A DNA stretch of 64,000 bases. Origin: Leguminivora glycinivorella (taxonomy: Eukaryota; Arthropoda; Insecta; Lepidoptera; Tortricidae). The number at the start of each line of letters is the position of its first letter. The first letter of the stretch is position 1. A program made the translations under genes and the position numbers. Where the stretch lies: the NCBI RefSeq assembly GCF_023078275.1, contig NC_062979.1, forward strand, positions 9,120,502-9,184,501, in the 5' to 3' direction. Shown here one piece after another: positions 35,158-46,348 of the stretch. Under the pieces are notes generated by a model. That model saw only the letters and a list, made by a program, of their open reading frames with translations, was not told the origin of the DNA and made no database searches.

Positions 35158-36754
35158 CTGTTCAGTTACGGGCATAGCAAGTCATCGGCAATAATTATTG
35201 TACCTACGATTCAACTCAGTGAAGTACAATACTCGCGCCGTAAGAATATCACTTTCTTCTTATCGTCTTTATAAATTAATAAAATAACTGACAGGATGAA
35301 ATATAACAGCTTTAATGATATATTAATTGAAAAATATGTGATTAAATCTTTACTGCAAAGCTCTTTGGGAAACATTAAGGGATGCATTTACTCTTACTCA
35401 GTTAACAAACCAAAACAAGTCGACACCGTTTTGTTAAAACCAAAAGCAAAACATTTCTAAATAAATTTCGATCGACTTATAGTTAATCAATGCTAGAAGG
35501 CGGGTGTTTCCTTGTATATTAACAGTAATCAATTAAAAGTAATTTATAGCTCCTAGTTTATTCTAATTGAGGTCAGAAAAGTAACTTTTTGTTTTATCGT
35601 CGTTGTTAAATATTATGTTTTAAACTAGTTTCATTTATTAGTGTTGTCGGAATTAAGAGGAATGTATGGAATTGGTTTTAAATTACTTTTGAGGCTTCCA
35701 TTGATTTCTACATAAGTAATTTACATATCCGATTGTAATGTTGAGTAGTTTCTTCGAATAATATTTATATAAATTGATTCATATGGGAAGCTTAATAATG
35801 ATAGGTTGTTTTTGATTTGATGAGATAGGTAAAAGTCTTCCTTTGAAGAAACTTTTCTGAGAAATCTTTGTAGGAATGCTTTGATTAATAAATGCTGTTA
35901 AAGAAAAGTAAAAGCTACCATTTTTATCACTGTAAAACATCAATAAAGGCTTATTTATTAACTGTAGGTTTAGGACTTTCTCAAAATGTCAATTTTATTT
36001 ATTGCACAGGGCAGACTTCTCCTCTTCAAATTCGCAATAATTTCTGCAACTCGCTTCAGCTGTATTATCTTATTAATTATGTAATACCTACTAAGTAATT
36101 ATTATACATGTGCTGTTTTCAATAAAAGCCAAATTTTCGCTGAGTTCATTACAATGCTCAACTAGATAATTCGTATTAAGATTCGTGTAAAGTACGTCGT
36201 TATTTCAAGCGACAACTTTTACCTTTTACTTAAGCAAGTCAGTACGTATACCACGATAATTTATCAACAGAGCTAGCACATCACATTATCTCACGGCGTC
36301 ACACCACACGTATTTTTTCTAATTGTAATAATGGCATAAGGATGGGCAGTCTATGTCTCGGCATAATCATGTGCTAGCCCTGTAGTATTCAACCAAAACT
36401 GGATCCACATTAGTGCAAGATTATCCACTGATTAAGCGTAAAGAGAATAAAACAAAAAGTCGAGCTTACTAACCGACTCGGCAAGTTCGCAATAAATCTT
36501 CCCCATTCTATACAGTCACAATCTCGGCAGTCCCTACAGGCAAGTGTTATAATTAAGTTAAACTTGGACACACTGGCATGCAGATCTACATACCAAAATG
36601 GGGTGAATAGGGATAGCTGGGGTGAATCGGAATAAGAATTAAAATGTCAAATACCAGAGAATTTCACAAAATTCACTCCAGTCCACAATATGTACCTACC
36701 TACTTTATTATAGGTAAGGTACTATACTGAGACGGACTAGGTATATTCGGAGCT
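35158..36754. other. Repeat-poor stretch, no gene
   Basis: AT-rich, without genes. A decayed end of the 6155 family lies at 36330-36385 (GGCATAAGGATGGGCAGTCT, then ATCATGTGCTAGCCCT). Confidence 0.45.
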
Positions 36755-36904
36755 TTAGGCCTGATTTAGACGACGTGCGAACTCGCATGCGATTTTAGTT
36801 ACATTGCGGTCTGTTGAGGTTACATACAATTTTGCACAGCCATCAAATACGCAATGTAATAAAACTCGTATACGAGTTCTCGTACCGTCTAAATGGGCCC
36901 TAAA
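36755..36904. mobile_element. MITE, GGCCTGATTTAGACG family
   Basis: TTAGGCCTGATTTAGACG at the left faces CGTCTAAATGGGCCCTAA at the right. TTACATTGCG and CGCAATGTAA inside also pair, as do ACTCGCATGCGA and ACTCGTATACGAGT. About 150 bp, non-coding. Confidence 0.7.
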
Positions 36905-37129
36905 TAAGGAAGCTCAATAGCATAAGCGGACGCCAATTATTTTGGAATGTAAGACTTATTTTAATTTGAATAACCATTTTATTGAACAAAATTAGCTCTT
37001 TATAAAAAGCTGAATATAAAAACCTGGAATATAAAAAGCTGGTGTCCATTTAATAACCGTCACAAGATCAAACTACGTAATTTCTGGGCATATTTTTATT
37101 GTGTTGTCGATTTCGTTTTTAGGGTTCCG

Positions 37130-37844
37130 TACCTCAAAAGGAAAAAACGGAACCCTTATAGGATCACTTTGTTGTCCGTCTGTCCGTCCGTCCGTCCGTC
37201 TGTCAAGACCCTTTTTCTCAGGAACGCGTGGAGGTATGAAGCTGAAATTTATATCAATTACTCAGGTCTACTGTCCCTTGAAGCTGTGAAAAAATCAAAC
37301 TTCTAAGCCAACGCAATCAAAAGATACAGCCGTTTATGCCGCAAATTTTCGACACTTGCAAGGGAATCAAAACCTACAGGGTGCTTCCCGTGAACTCAGA
37401 ATCTTGAAATTTGGTACGAAGCAACGTCTTATAGCATAGATAAAGGAAAAATTACGAAAACCATAAATTTTTAGTTACATCACATAATATATTTTTTTTT
37501 AATAATTTTAACCTTACTACCCATTTCCTCATAAACGCGTAGAGGTATTAAATTGAAATTCATACCAAATACTCAGGTCTATAATACCTTTAAGCTGTAG
37601 CAAAATCAAACTTCTATGTCAACGCAATCAAAAGAAACAGCAATTTAAGCTGCATATTTTGAAACTCGCAAGTACTCGCAAGGGAATCAAAACCTAAAGG
37701 GTACTTCCAGTCGACCTAGAATCTTGAAATTTGGCATGAAGCAACGTTTTATAGCACACATAAAGGAAAAATTCCGAAAACCTTAGGTTTGTACGGAACC
37801 CTCGGTGCGCGAGTCCGACTCGCACTTGGCCGGTTTTTTTTTTT
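37130..37844 (+). mobile_element. GGTTCCGTA/GGCCGG repeat, copy C, two internal units
   Basis: Starts TTAGGGTTCCGTACC and ends GAGTCCGACTCGCACTTGGC, then CGGTTTTTTTTTT. The end has the GTGCGCGAGTC/GACTCGCAC hairpin. Inside, two related units start at ACGCGT 37224 and 37535 (311-bp period) and share ACTCAGGTCTA, CAACGCAATCAAAAGA and GGAATCAAAACCTA. A short CGTC/CTGT microsatellite precedes them. Near-identical to copy E (58931), which has an extra partial unit. Confidence 0.8.
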
Positions 37845-37862
37845 AATTTCTGCAATTGTTGC

Positions 37863-37996
37863 ACTTTTTCTACTCAGAATCATTAGCTCTTTCGATTCTA
37901 CTAGGAGTGGTATGAGAAATTGTCAGTTTAGAAATTGTGAGACATTTTTTTCTCCTGCGGAATCGAAAGAGCTCAATGATTCTGAGTAGAAAAAGT
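37863..37996. mobile_element. Foldback MITE, ACTTTTTCTACTCAGAATCA family
   Basis: ACTTTTTCTACTCAGAATCA at the left and TGATTCTGAGTAGAAAAAGT at the right are exact inverses. Pairing continues over AGCTCTTTCGATTC. About 35 bp per arm. Lies 18 bp after copy C. The two opposed open frames over it are explained by the inverted repeat. Confidence 0.75.
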
Positions 37997-40900
37997 ACAA
38001 AAATGTCCACATTTGGAAGAAAAAGTAAAACAGACAAGAAAATAAAAATACGCCCTTCTGCGCAATGCACAGTTTATGCTTGCTTTTTGCTTTCCTTCAT
38101 CCTTTAGTAATGTGCGCACAAACCATACATGTGAATCATGTGATTATGTCATTCGCCTAACCATAAACCCGTGTGTATTGCACCGAATCGTGTCCGCTCA
38201 CAGATGGTGTTTTAGTACGGCCGGTTACCAAGGAAAAAATAAAACGCAAAAACATTACTGAACATCTAATAACGCAGCTTGTACGCTCTCGCATCTGCTG
38301 TTTTTGTTAAGCCGAGGAAGTCTGCTAATTAATTTTAGCTACCATGTACCATTGTTAATTGATTCTTCATACCCGAGAAAACGAGTCAATTATGACTGTA
38401 AAAAATAAGACCACCAGCTTTATTTTTCTCGCTTAGAATATTGTCTCTCAATTCAAAGCAAGGACGAGGTATCGTCTCAAAGTGGCTAGAATACAAGATA
38501 GGGCAGAGTATGCTTTAAATAAATTATTTCCTCTCGACGCTAAGTGGTCAGCGGACGATGAATGAGACATAATAGATGACATATCTCTTTGTATTCTACT
38601 GAATCAACGTCTTGCCGTCTTATAATATTATTTCCATAAGAAGTGCCTTTGAAGATCAAAATCTCACTAGTAATTGCCTCTATTTAGTTATTCTTTTTGT
38701 TGCTCACAATTCATTTTAATTTTTACGAAACAATTTTTTTTTTGTCTAAAATAGCCTTGAAAGCACTTACGCTAAGATAATTAACTAAAGGTAAATTTGA
38801 TGTTACGGTTCCTGTGAGTTTATCCAATTTGTATCTAATAACAAAGGCACGAAAAACTGCTTGCTCCTGATGACTACGAGGGAACGGGAACGCGAACGTC
38901 ATCGACAGAAGTGATTTATGAACTCAAATTCTTGAGGCGACCGGCTGAGGACACGTTTCTTCCAATTTTTTGCGCTCAACGCGGCAACTTTGTGAGCATT
39001 TAACGCTGATTAAACTGTAAAATTACAGACGCAACGGCCTTTGTGACAGATGCGGCTCGGTATAATAACATTACACATACGTACCGATACCTTAGGTAGC
39101 ACTGTCATGCGGCCAGTCCTTTGTAAAGAAGAAATCCACTTACAACACAAAGAGCACAAAAGAGATCTTTGGCAAATTGTAAAATATACACCTAATTATT
39201 TGCATTGAAGTGTGACGATGCGTTGAGGATTTTCTATTCCATGGACGTATTGAAGGCGGTCCTTGAGGCTTATGAAAACATGATACAATGCGAGTGGTCG
39301 ACCATCGGCCTGTATTATGATAGGTGTAGTTACTTTTTGCCCGTCAATGTTATTGTTAGCTTCTTTCGATTGGATAGATAGACTAGATAAATTCGGAATA
39401 AGTACTCGTATTATTTGCTACTGGACATGTGAACACTGTAAATAATTCTTGGGTTTATTTAGAGTTCCAAAAAGTGACTAAGTCGTTTTTTATGATTATT
39501 TCTGGAACGCAAATATTTATATAAAAAATACTAGGCCATAAACTTAATTAATAAAGAGCCCATTTGCACCTTTGCTTTCGGAGGCGTGTCTTTACGTCAA
39601 GAAATAAAGAAGCCGCTTAAGTCTTTTATTACCAACATTCGAACACACCTATTTTCGACTGCCAAGTAGTTAATGTTATAACATATTACAGAGTTCTCGA
39701 GATTTTTTCACGCTTTTTTCTATGGAATTTTATAAGTTTCGTTATGAATGGGCTCTCCGCCCCGTACGGAGGGTCGATTGTTTTGTCAGCGCCACACCTG
39801 GATGCAAACATGCGCGTACGCCGGCAACCGTTGCTGAATCAAGATGGCGAGAAATGCACCGGGTTTACAGAAATTTGAATTTTACACTAATTTAAAACCA
39901 CATTTATAGTTTTTTGAATTATATAAATAAATTCCCCTATGACTTAGAAACATCCAGAGTTGTCAAAACTACAATTGAAAAAAAAATAGTATCAATATTT
40001 TTATCCTCAAATAACAATGTAGTAACTTACCTATATAATTATGTTCATTGAGTTGTTTTTAACCATGAATAAAACATGCTCTTACTCAATTAGTAAGCTA
40101 ATGATTCTGTTATTATTATTCTAGCGAAGTATTTATTTATAAACAGTAAAAACATTTTTTCACAATTTTACCTTAATGGTCCTTGTTTTCAAAAAAGTAA
40201 AGTTATGTTATTAAATTATACGTAACCTCTTAGGTTACATATTTATAAGCGTTTTATTCCGCTGTAAACAGATCACCTTATACCAACCCTTACGAAGAAA
40301 GTGAAATTATGAGTCGCCATTGTGCACGAGTTCCGTAATTAAATCGTATGCCAGATGCTTTTAGTTTCAAAGGTTCACGATAAGCAGTGTTTAAAAACTA
40401 AAGCTGCTTCTAAAGTTTGCGAGTACTTTAGACTTTTTTAATTATTCCTTACCAAGCTGTGTGTCAAGAACACTTGAGTTTTAAGTAGGATTAAAATTTT
40501 CAAAAGCATTTAATCGAGAAATTTCTTTGTAAAGTTCTAAATTTAAACTTTTCTTAACCATTTTATCTTCATTAGTGAAATAAAATTACGGATTCTTATT
40601 TTAACGTAAATTTACCTGTAGGCTAATCTAATTTTAAAGCCGAAACAATGTAACCAGGTTTAAATAAAATTTGCATTTTTATGTGAGTTTCTACTATAAA
40701 TCGTGTACCCAATTAATTTGATGTCATTTATACATACGTTATCACAACTTAATTTTTGTGTTTATGTGTAAAGCCTGTTTGTAGAGGTTCCAATACATTA
40801 ATCACTTGGTTTAAAATGACAGCGACGTTGGATCCAATTTAGACTTAAATTGATCTTAATTCATTATAACCATTATAAATGATTGTGTGAAAAAATAGAA

Positions 40901-41766
40901 TCGCTATTTAATACCAGTTTTTGTACAAAATCGTAAAGCATTACTTCGTTTTCAGATCAAAGGGATATATTAAAAATACAAAACATACAATAAACATAAA
41001 GAAATTATTCAGATGAATGGCCTTATTTAGTAATCCTAAATGCACACATTTGCATTTTCATTTTCTTGAGCGCATTTTGGTAAGCAACTAAGCATCACTA
41101 CCTACATAATTATCATCGAAAATAGAATTGCCTTATATGACATATATCTGCGATGTGACAAATATCATTTAATTTCCAATCACAAACAATTGAAATTGAA
41201 AGTAGTAAAAACTTTTAAACATTGTAAAAATACTATTTCAAGTGATGTTTTAACACATTCATAAAATTAAGTGAGAAATCTTCTGGGCGACTTGTAGAAG
41301 TATTCATAAAATTACCATCAGACATCACTTAAAGGCCGTTTCCTCTGATTTACTAACTATTTATTGTAATCGGTCTAATTTACATAATTTTCTTATTAGA
41401 AATGAGGTAAATTATTGCCCGTGCTCTGTTTTAGCGGCATCGTAAATTGTGTACCGTCCAGATTCGACGATAGGTTTTTAATTAAATCTTGCTTCGTTAG
41501 TTACGTCGAAATGTATTCGGGAACTTAACGGTTTCATTGCTTATTTCGACTGGAAAAACGTATAGAATAAAAATTCGTAGCAGCACTCAATGGTCTTTCG
41601 TATTATCCGCCGGGCTACTGCTATTTCTGCCTCTGAATTTGAATTTGAGAAAATATCCGTACACTGGATTAGATTTTAAAATCAGAACTGCACTGAATAA
41701 ATACTATTGATAAGCGCTGAAAGTAGATTATACATATTCTAAGAGTAGTTTCCGGATCTTCTCCAG
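37997..41766. other. Repeat-poor stretch, no gene
   Basis: Very few repeats over 3.7 kb. Parts near 38860-39060 and 39750-39870 are richer in CpG. A CAAGATGGCGAGAAATG at about 39840-39857 has a Pho/YY1-like AAGATGG but starts a frame of only 21 codons. 41440-41620 is again less AT-rich. No gene can be called. Confidence 0.4.
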
Positions 41767-41920
41767 GGTGCGTATCCGAATGGCACAAACCCTCACGAAA
41801 CGAAACGCTCGTAGAATATCTATCTCTATCGCTCTTGCGTATTGGTGCGACAGAGCCAGACTATCTTTCGCGGCGTTTCGTTTTCGTTTCGCGTCGGAGA
41901 TATGCCATTCGGCTACGGCA
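41767..41920 (-). mobile_element. MITE, GTAGCCGAATGGCA family
   Basis: Minus-orientation copy: CGTATCCGAATGGCACAAAC at the left, ATATGCCATTCGGCTACGG at the right, and CGCTCTTGCGTATTGG with GACAGAG inside. Matches 8605 and 11338. Confidence 0.7.
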
Positions 41921-42180
41921 CCTGTAGTAGTAATCGATACTGTTACGTAAGAAAATAATTTTCTAAAAGCAGAAAAAAAATTAAGCGGAAAAAAGCAAAT
42001 ATAGACACTGACAGCATCTACATTATAACTTGATTACTTTAGCATAGACACAAATCGAAAACTGATGTAAAAAGGATAAGCGAAGGATAAAGCGTATTTA
42101 TTTTAGGGTTAAATGGATAAATAAAGCGTTCTATTTATATGAATATTATCTTAAACTGGGTTAAACACTCGCTTCGAAAC
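41921..42180. other. No gene seen
   Basis: AT-rich spacer. Confidence 0.4.
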
Positions 42181-42319
42181 TTAGGGCCGGTTGCATCAAA
42201 CCGTCTGTCGTCGTTAAAGCGTTCGTTAAATTTTATTGTATGGGAAGTTCCATAGTCGTCTGCTGCGTGAGCGTGACGATGATGCGTCTGTCAAATGTGG
42301 TTGATGCAACTGGCCCTTA
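42181..42319. mobile_element. MITE, GGTTGCACCAAAC family, copy 2
   Basis: TTAGGGCCGGTTGCATCAAA at the left faces TTGATGCAACTGGCCCTTA at the right. Interior GGGAAGTTCCATAGTCG and GACGATGATGCGTCTGT match copy 1 at 25419. Confidence 0.75.
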
Positions 42320-42924
42320 GTGTGTTTGCTAAAAGCCCATGTGAAATCATATCCTTTTGTTGAGATATCTAAATTAATTCGGATATTCAAAGCTGATCTC
42401 TATAACAACTAGTTAGGTATCAACCTATCGGATCAAATCTGACGTGAATATGTTATTCTGTTAGTGTAAATCTTATCTAAGTGATATTCCTTGTTGGTAA
42501 TATAGGTTATTTATTATTTCTAGGTATAAAGGCCGGACTATCTATTATTTTGTTCAAATCAAATTGTATCTCAGAAATCTTGCTAGGAGTTTCATGTCTT
42601 ATTTGGATGAGTCTGATTATTGTTAGCAGAAATATTAACTATAAATATTTATGTCTCTCGTATACATAAGTTTACGTTCATTACGACAGATCGTTATATA
42701 AATGCAACCTAGTTCCAGCGTAATTATGACTACATCGATTCTCATAATTGCTCATCAAAACCATTATATCAAAATTGATATTGACATACCAATTGATTGG
42801 TTTCTGTTATAAGTTTTGAAATGAATCTTGACGGTTATTGAATTTATTGAATGATTTACTGTTGGCAAGGTTTTCTAGGCATGGTTTTTAGGTATCTTAA
42901 ACTTGAAAGTATGCATGAAGTGTA
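42320..42924. other. No gene seen
   Basis: AT-rich. A 62-codon frame at 42481-42669 is hydrophobic by composition only and carries no family signature. Confidence 0.35.
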
Positions 42925-43010
42925 CATGAGTGTGTGTGCGCAATTGGTAACGCATTGGACCGGCAATCCAAGGATGTGGGTTCGAGTCCCACGTTGGCCA
43001 GAGTCAATCA
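42925..43010 (+). repeat. tRNA-like SINE head (Ala-like anticodon arm)
   Basis: GCGCAATTGGTAACGCA is a D arm, TTGGA-CCGGCAA-TCCAA forms an anticodon stem-loop with GGC at the anticodon position but C instead of T before it, and GTGGGTTCGAGTCCCAC is a perfect T arm. The 3' GTTGGCCA has no partner at the 5' side, so the acceptor stem does not close. This is a tRNA-derived SINE or a pseudogene, not a working tRNA. Confidence 0.65.
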
Positions 43011-43117
43011 CTGTTGATTTTTTCATTGCGATTGATGTCTGCATTTATAATTTGCGAGTGTGCATGAACGTTGTGCGTATAGCTAATAACAAATAAACTG
43101 AAATCATTCATCATCGA

Positions 43118-43268
43118 CGACTGGTCCACGGTCCTGGGTTCGAATCCCGGTAAGGGCATTTATTTGTGTGATGAACACCGATTTTATTCCTGAGCCATGG
43201 ATTTTTCCCATGTATACTCGTATATGTATATGAGTAAGTATGTATTTATATATATATATACATACATA

Positions 43269-43323
<55 letters not shown>

Positions 43324-43410
43324 AACACCCATAGCATAAGCTTTGCTTAAATAGTTTGGGGCTAGGTTGATTTGTGTAAGGTGTCCCCCAATATTTATTT
43401 TATTTATTAT
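43118..43410 (+). repeat. tRNA-derived SINE, family 1, with (TA)n inside
   Basis: Plus-strand copy: B-box GGGTTCGAATCCCGG, body TTATTCCTGAGCCATGGAT, and 3' end TTTGGGGCTAGGTTGATTTG, GGTGTCCCCCAATATTTATT. The A-box side of the head is cut off at the left, 110 bp after another tRNA-like head. A (TA)n tract has expanded within the body. Confidence 0.8.
43272..43321. repeat. (TA)n microsatellite
   Basis: About 24 uninterrupted TA units inside the SINE body, where other copies have a short TATATA-rich part. Confidence 0.9.
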
Positions 43411-43822
43411 TGACCTATTATCATTCTAAAATATTCATTTTGATTTAGTACGCCAAAATTTTCAATTACCTAATTCTTTAAAAAAAATTCTGACACAAAC
43501 AAGTCAATTTTACTAAACTTAATTTTTCATCAAAATCAAAAAAGGCTAATGAAATTTTATACTATTTTGCTATTACTCGTATTACGAAAGAAGACACCTG
43601 TATTATGAACCACGATACAAATGTACGACCTAGCATGAACCTGCACCTCCTGTTTCATGGATACTAGCACGACCTGACCCCAGGCGGCTCAAGCTTCGCC
43701 AAATATAGAACAGGTACATACGCCCCATCACGTAATAACAGTACATTATACTTATACGTTAACATGTCTAGTATGTTACGTGCCTAGATTTAAGGAACTA
43801 GGAGGTTCTTTTTATAGCAATA
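43411..43822. other. No gene seen
   Basis: AT-rich, then a more balanced part near 43620-43720 with no recognised feature. Confidence 0.4.
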
Positions 43823-44071
43823 CTAGCTTGTGCCTGTGGCTTCGCTCGCGTTAAATTCGAAAGTTGCGGAATGCTCCATACATACTTCCAGCCCTTCCCT
43901 CCATTTTAGGTAATTGGGGGGTATAGAAAGAGAAAAAATAGTAGCCCATGTCACTCTCCATCCCTTCAAATATCTCCGCTTAAAAAGTCACGTCAATTCG
44001 TCGCTCCGTTTTGCAGTGAAAGACGAACAAACAAACGGATACAAACACTTTCCCATGTAATATAAGTATGC
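43823..44071 (+). repeat. RTE-like retroposon 3' tail, copy 3
   Basis: Starts ACTAGCTTGTGCCTGTGGCT and CGCTCGCG, with CCATGTCACTCTCCATCCCT, TCGTCGCTCCGTTTTGCAGT and AAACACTTTCCCATG. Ends near ATAAGTATGC. Same family as 18111 and 18420. Confidence 0.7.
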
Positions 44072-45009
44072 ATTTCGTTCATCAATTACAGTAGTATAAT
44101 GTACAGTGAGGATATCAATTGCATGGACATATCAATAATGATTTCGTTCTTGTGTTCATGCATTTAGGAAGAAAAAGTCACTATTATGCAAATTTCGTAA
44201 TATATGACGTCACAAATAAAATCGCTTTTTAAAAGTAAATGTTTAAATAATCTTTAGGAACGTAGGTTGTATCTATAAATAAATTCACAAAACCGAAAAA
44301 TAATATTATTTATAGATTTGTAAATAACTTTGGACAATGGAAATTACTTTTCCCGTTCCACCAACGTTATTTACCTGCTATATTTATCAGCGGAAAGTAA
44401 GGTATCGCTCGTAAAAGCCTTCTAAAGGCCACGATTTCAAACCAGTCACGTAAGAAAAGTGCTCAGCCACACAAGAAACCACGATACCGACTCCAGCCTT
44501 ATTTGTGAAACATTTGTTTAAATCAATATTATATTTAAATCGAATTCATCAGGTACGTGTCTTGCTCGCTCTAGAGCCTAGCCTTAAATGTAAGAAAGAG
44601 ATACCTTAATGTTCTATTGTATTGATTTTATATTCATAGTGATGTTTATTTGAGCATACAACGATTTATAAATATTTACCGGAATTTTCTGCTTATCCTT
44701 AACAATGTCCGGTAGCGGACGATCTATCTCATCACAGTACACCGCGTTTTATGAAAATAGCCGCCATATTGAAAGTTATGTGAATTTATGGTGTTTGGCA
44801 TACGAGTATAAAATATGTACGGTCAACATTTCAATCCTAGGCTATTCTAGAACCCTGTCTCACTGACACCGTACTTTATATACCATACAATTCACTTTGT
44901 GGTTTAATGTGAAAAGGTTCTACAGTGGCCTAGGTTTAAAATTGGTACTATTAACAGTAAAACGCACTGAGTCTTGAATTATTAATTTATTTCCACGTAA
45001 AATGTATGA
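44072..45009. other. No gene seen
   Basis: AT-rich with no open frame of interest. It ends at the left border of the unusual 45-51.4 kb block. Confidence 0.4.
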
Positions 45010-45072
45010 CAGCACTTAGACCGACGCTGCTACGATCCAGGGCGGTAGCCATCTTGCCTTCTCGTCCACCCA

Positions 45073-45116
45073 CTGCCGAGCTGTCAGCTCGGGGACGTTC
45101 CGAACTACGCTAACAG
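45073..45116. repeat. 44-bp direct repeat, left copy
   Basis: Contains CCGAGCTGTCAGCTCGG, a palindrome with an unpaired central base, followed by GGACGTTCCGAACTACGC. Identical to 51311-51354 in the same orientation. The sequences next to the two copies differ on both sides. Confidence 0.9.
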
Positions 45117-46348
45117 ATCGGCCATTCGACCTTATCCTTTGCCCACAAAGGAAATCTCCCACGCGTGGGCCACTGAACTTCACCACCAGTCCACCACGCA
45201 CTTCGCAGCTCAGCTCACCAGTGGCAGTTAGCCCACTAGTCCGCTAACTCTGCGAAACAACCAAATTCATGTGAATGCTTTGCCCGAATGCAAGCCATTG
45301 TTTCAAGAGGCTTTTCATCATCCTTCCAGAATACCAAACCCAGATCCGTTCAGGACACTAGTAAGTCTCTCACCAAATTATTGTTTTCGTGAGAATAGAT
45401 ACATTCTAGATTTCTATTCTATCAGTATAAGAAAATACACCCACAAGTCACTTCTACTGTTTCCATAGCTAAACGAGAAAACTTATAAGATATTTTCAAT
45501 CAAGGCTCAACAGACCTTCAATTATCCAACGTCGAAAATTATATTTAAGAACTACTTGAAATTAATTCAATCATAAAAATTATGATGCATGACTTGCATG
45601 ACCTTCAGACCAGAAAAGTTATAGGTGCATATTCACCACGCTGTTATAACAAAAACATGGAACGGGCTCACGTCTGACGTCAGTGATGTAGAAGATGCGT
45701 GCTTCACGCAGGGTCAGCACAAGACACTCGCTCGGCTCGGTGGGCCTCGGCTGTACACCAAGCGCCTAACTCCACGTCTACGGCCGCCTCCAATCCGAAG
45801 CATAGATATTAACCAGCCATTATAGTCTCTCCAATTCTGTAATTCATATTATTAATGTTACACGTGTTCCGTTTTATCACAACGAACAATATGATTTCAG
45901 AATAACCGTGCATTTCATAGTCCAACCTGAACTGTGAAACATTATTACAATTTACATCTTATCAACGGGCTACAGAACATTACACAAACAGATCATAGTA
46001 GTCTGTTGTCTTGTCTCAACACCAATTTTGTATTGACCAAAGTTAAAGTAGTCATTGACCCTCAAACATAACTAGGGTACATCTAAACTTTACTCGTAAT
46101 TAATGTTGTGTTCTGCCTTACCAGCACCATACGTGTTACCGACTATCCTCAATGTTCATCTCAGGCCCATGCCGCAAACTCCATCGAGTTCACAGTCACC
46201 GCCACCGCGCAATAGCAGCCGTATCTTGCGACTTCGTCACGAGTGCAGAGACTGCAGAGAATGACGTTATCCACTTCTCTCAGTCTGGCATACACAGTAG
46301 GTACAGAACTTCTCCGCCCAAAGCATCATGGGAGGTAACGCCACACAT
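45117..46348. other. Non-coding part left of the minisatellite
   Basis: GC-richer at the start, then AT-rich. Short frames at 45271, 45625 and 46152 have no domain. Confidence 0.4.

Noticed and set aside
37870..38070. Two opposed 66-codon frames with similar peptides
   Set aside because: The similarity comes from the inverted repeat of a MITE read on both strands.
42925..43010. Functional tRNA-Ala gene
   Set aside because: The acceptor stem does not pair and position 33 is C, not T.
45016..45201. 61-codon minus-strand frame with a protein-like end (PELTARQWVDEKARW)
   Set aside because: It crosses the 44-bp direct repeat, has no recognised domain, and the same words at 51311 are not in a matching frame context.
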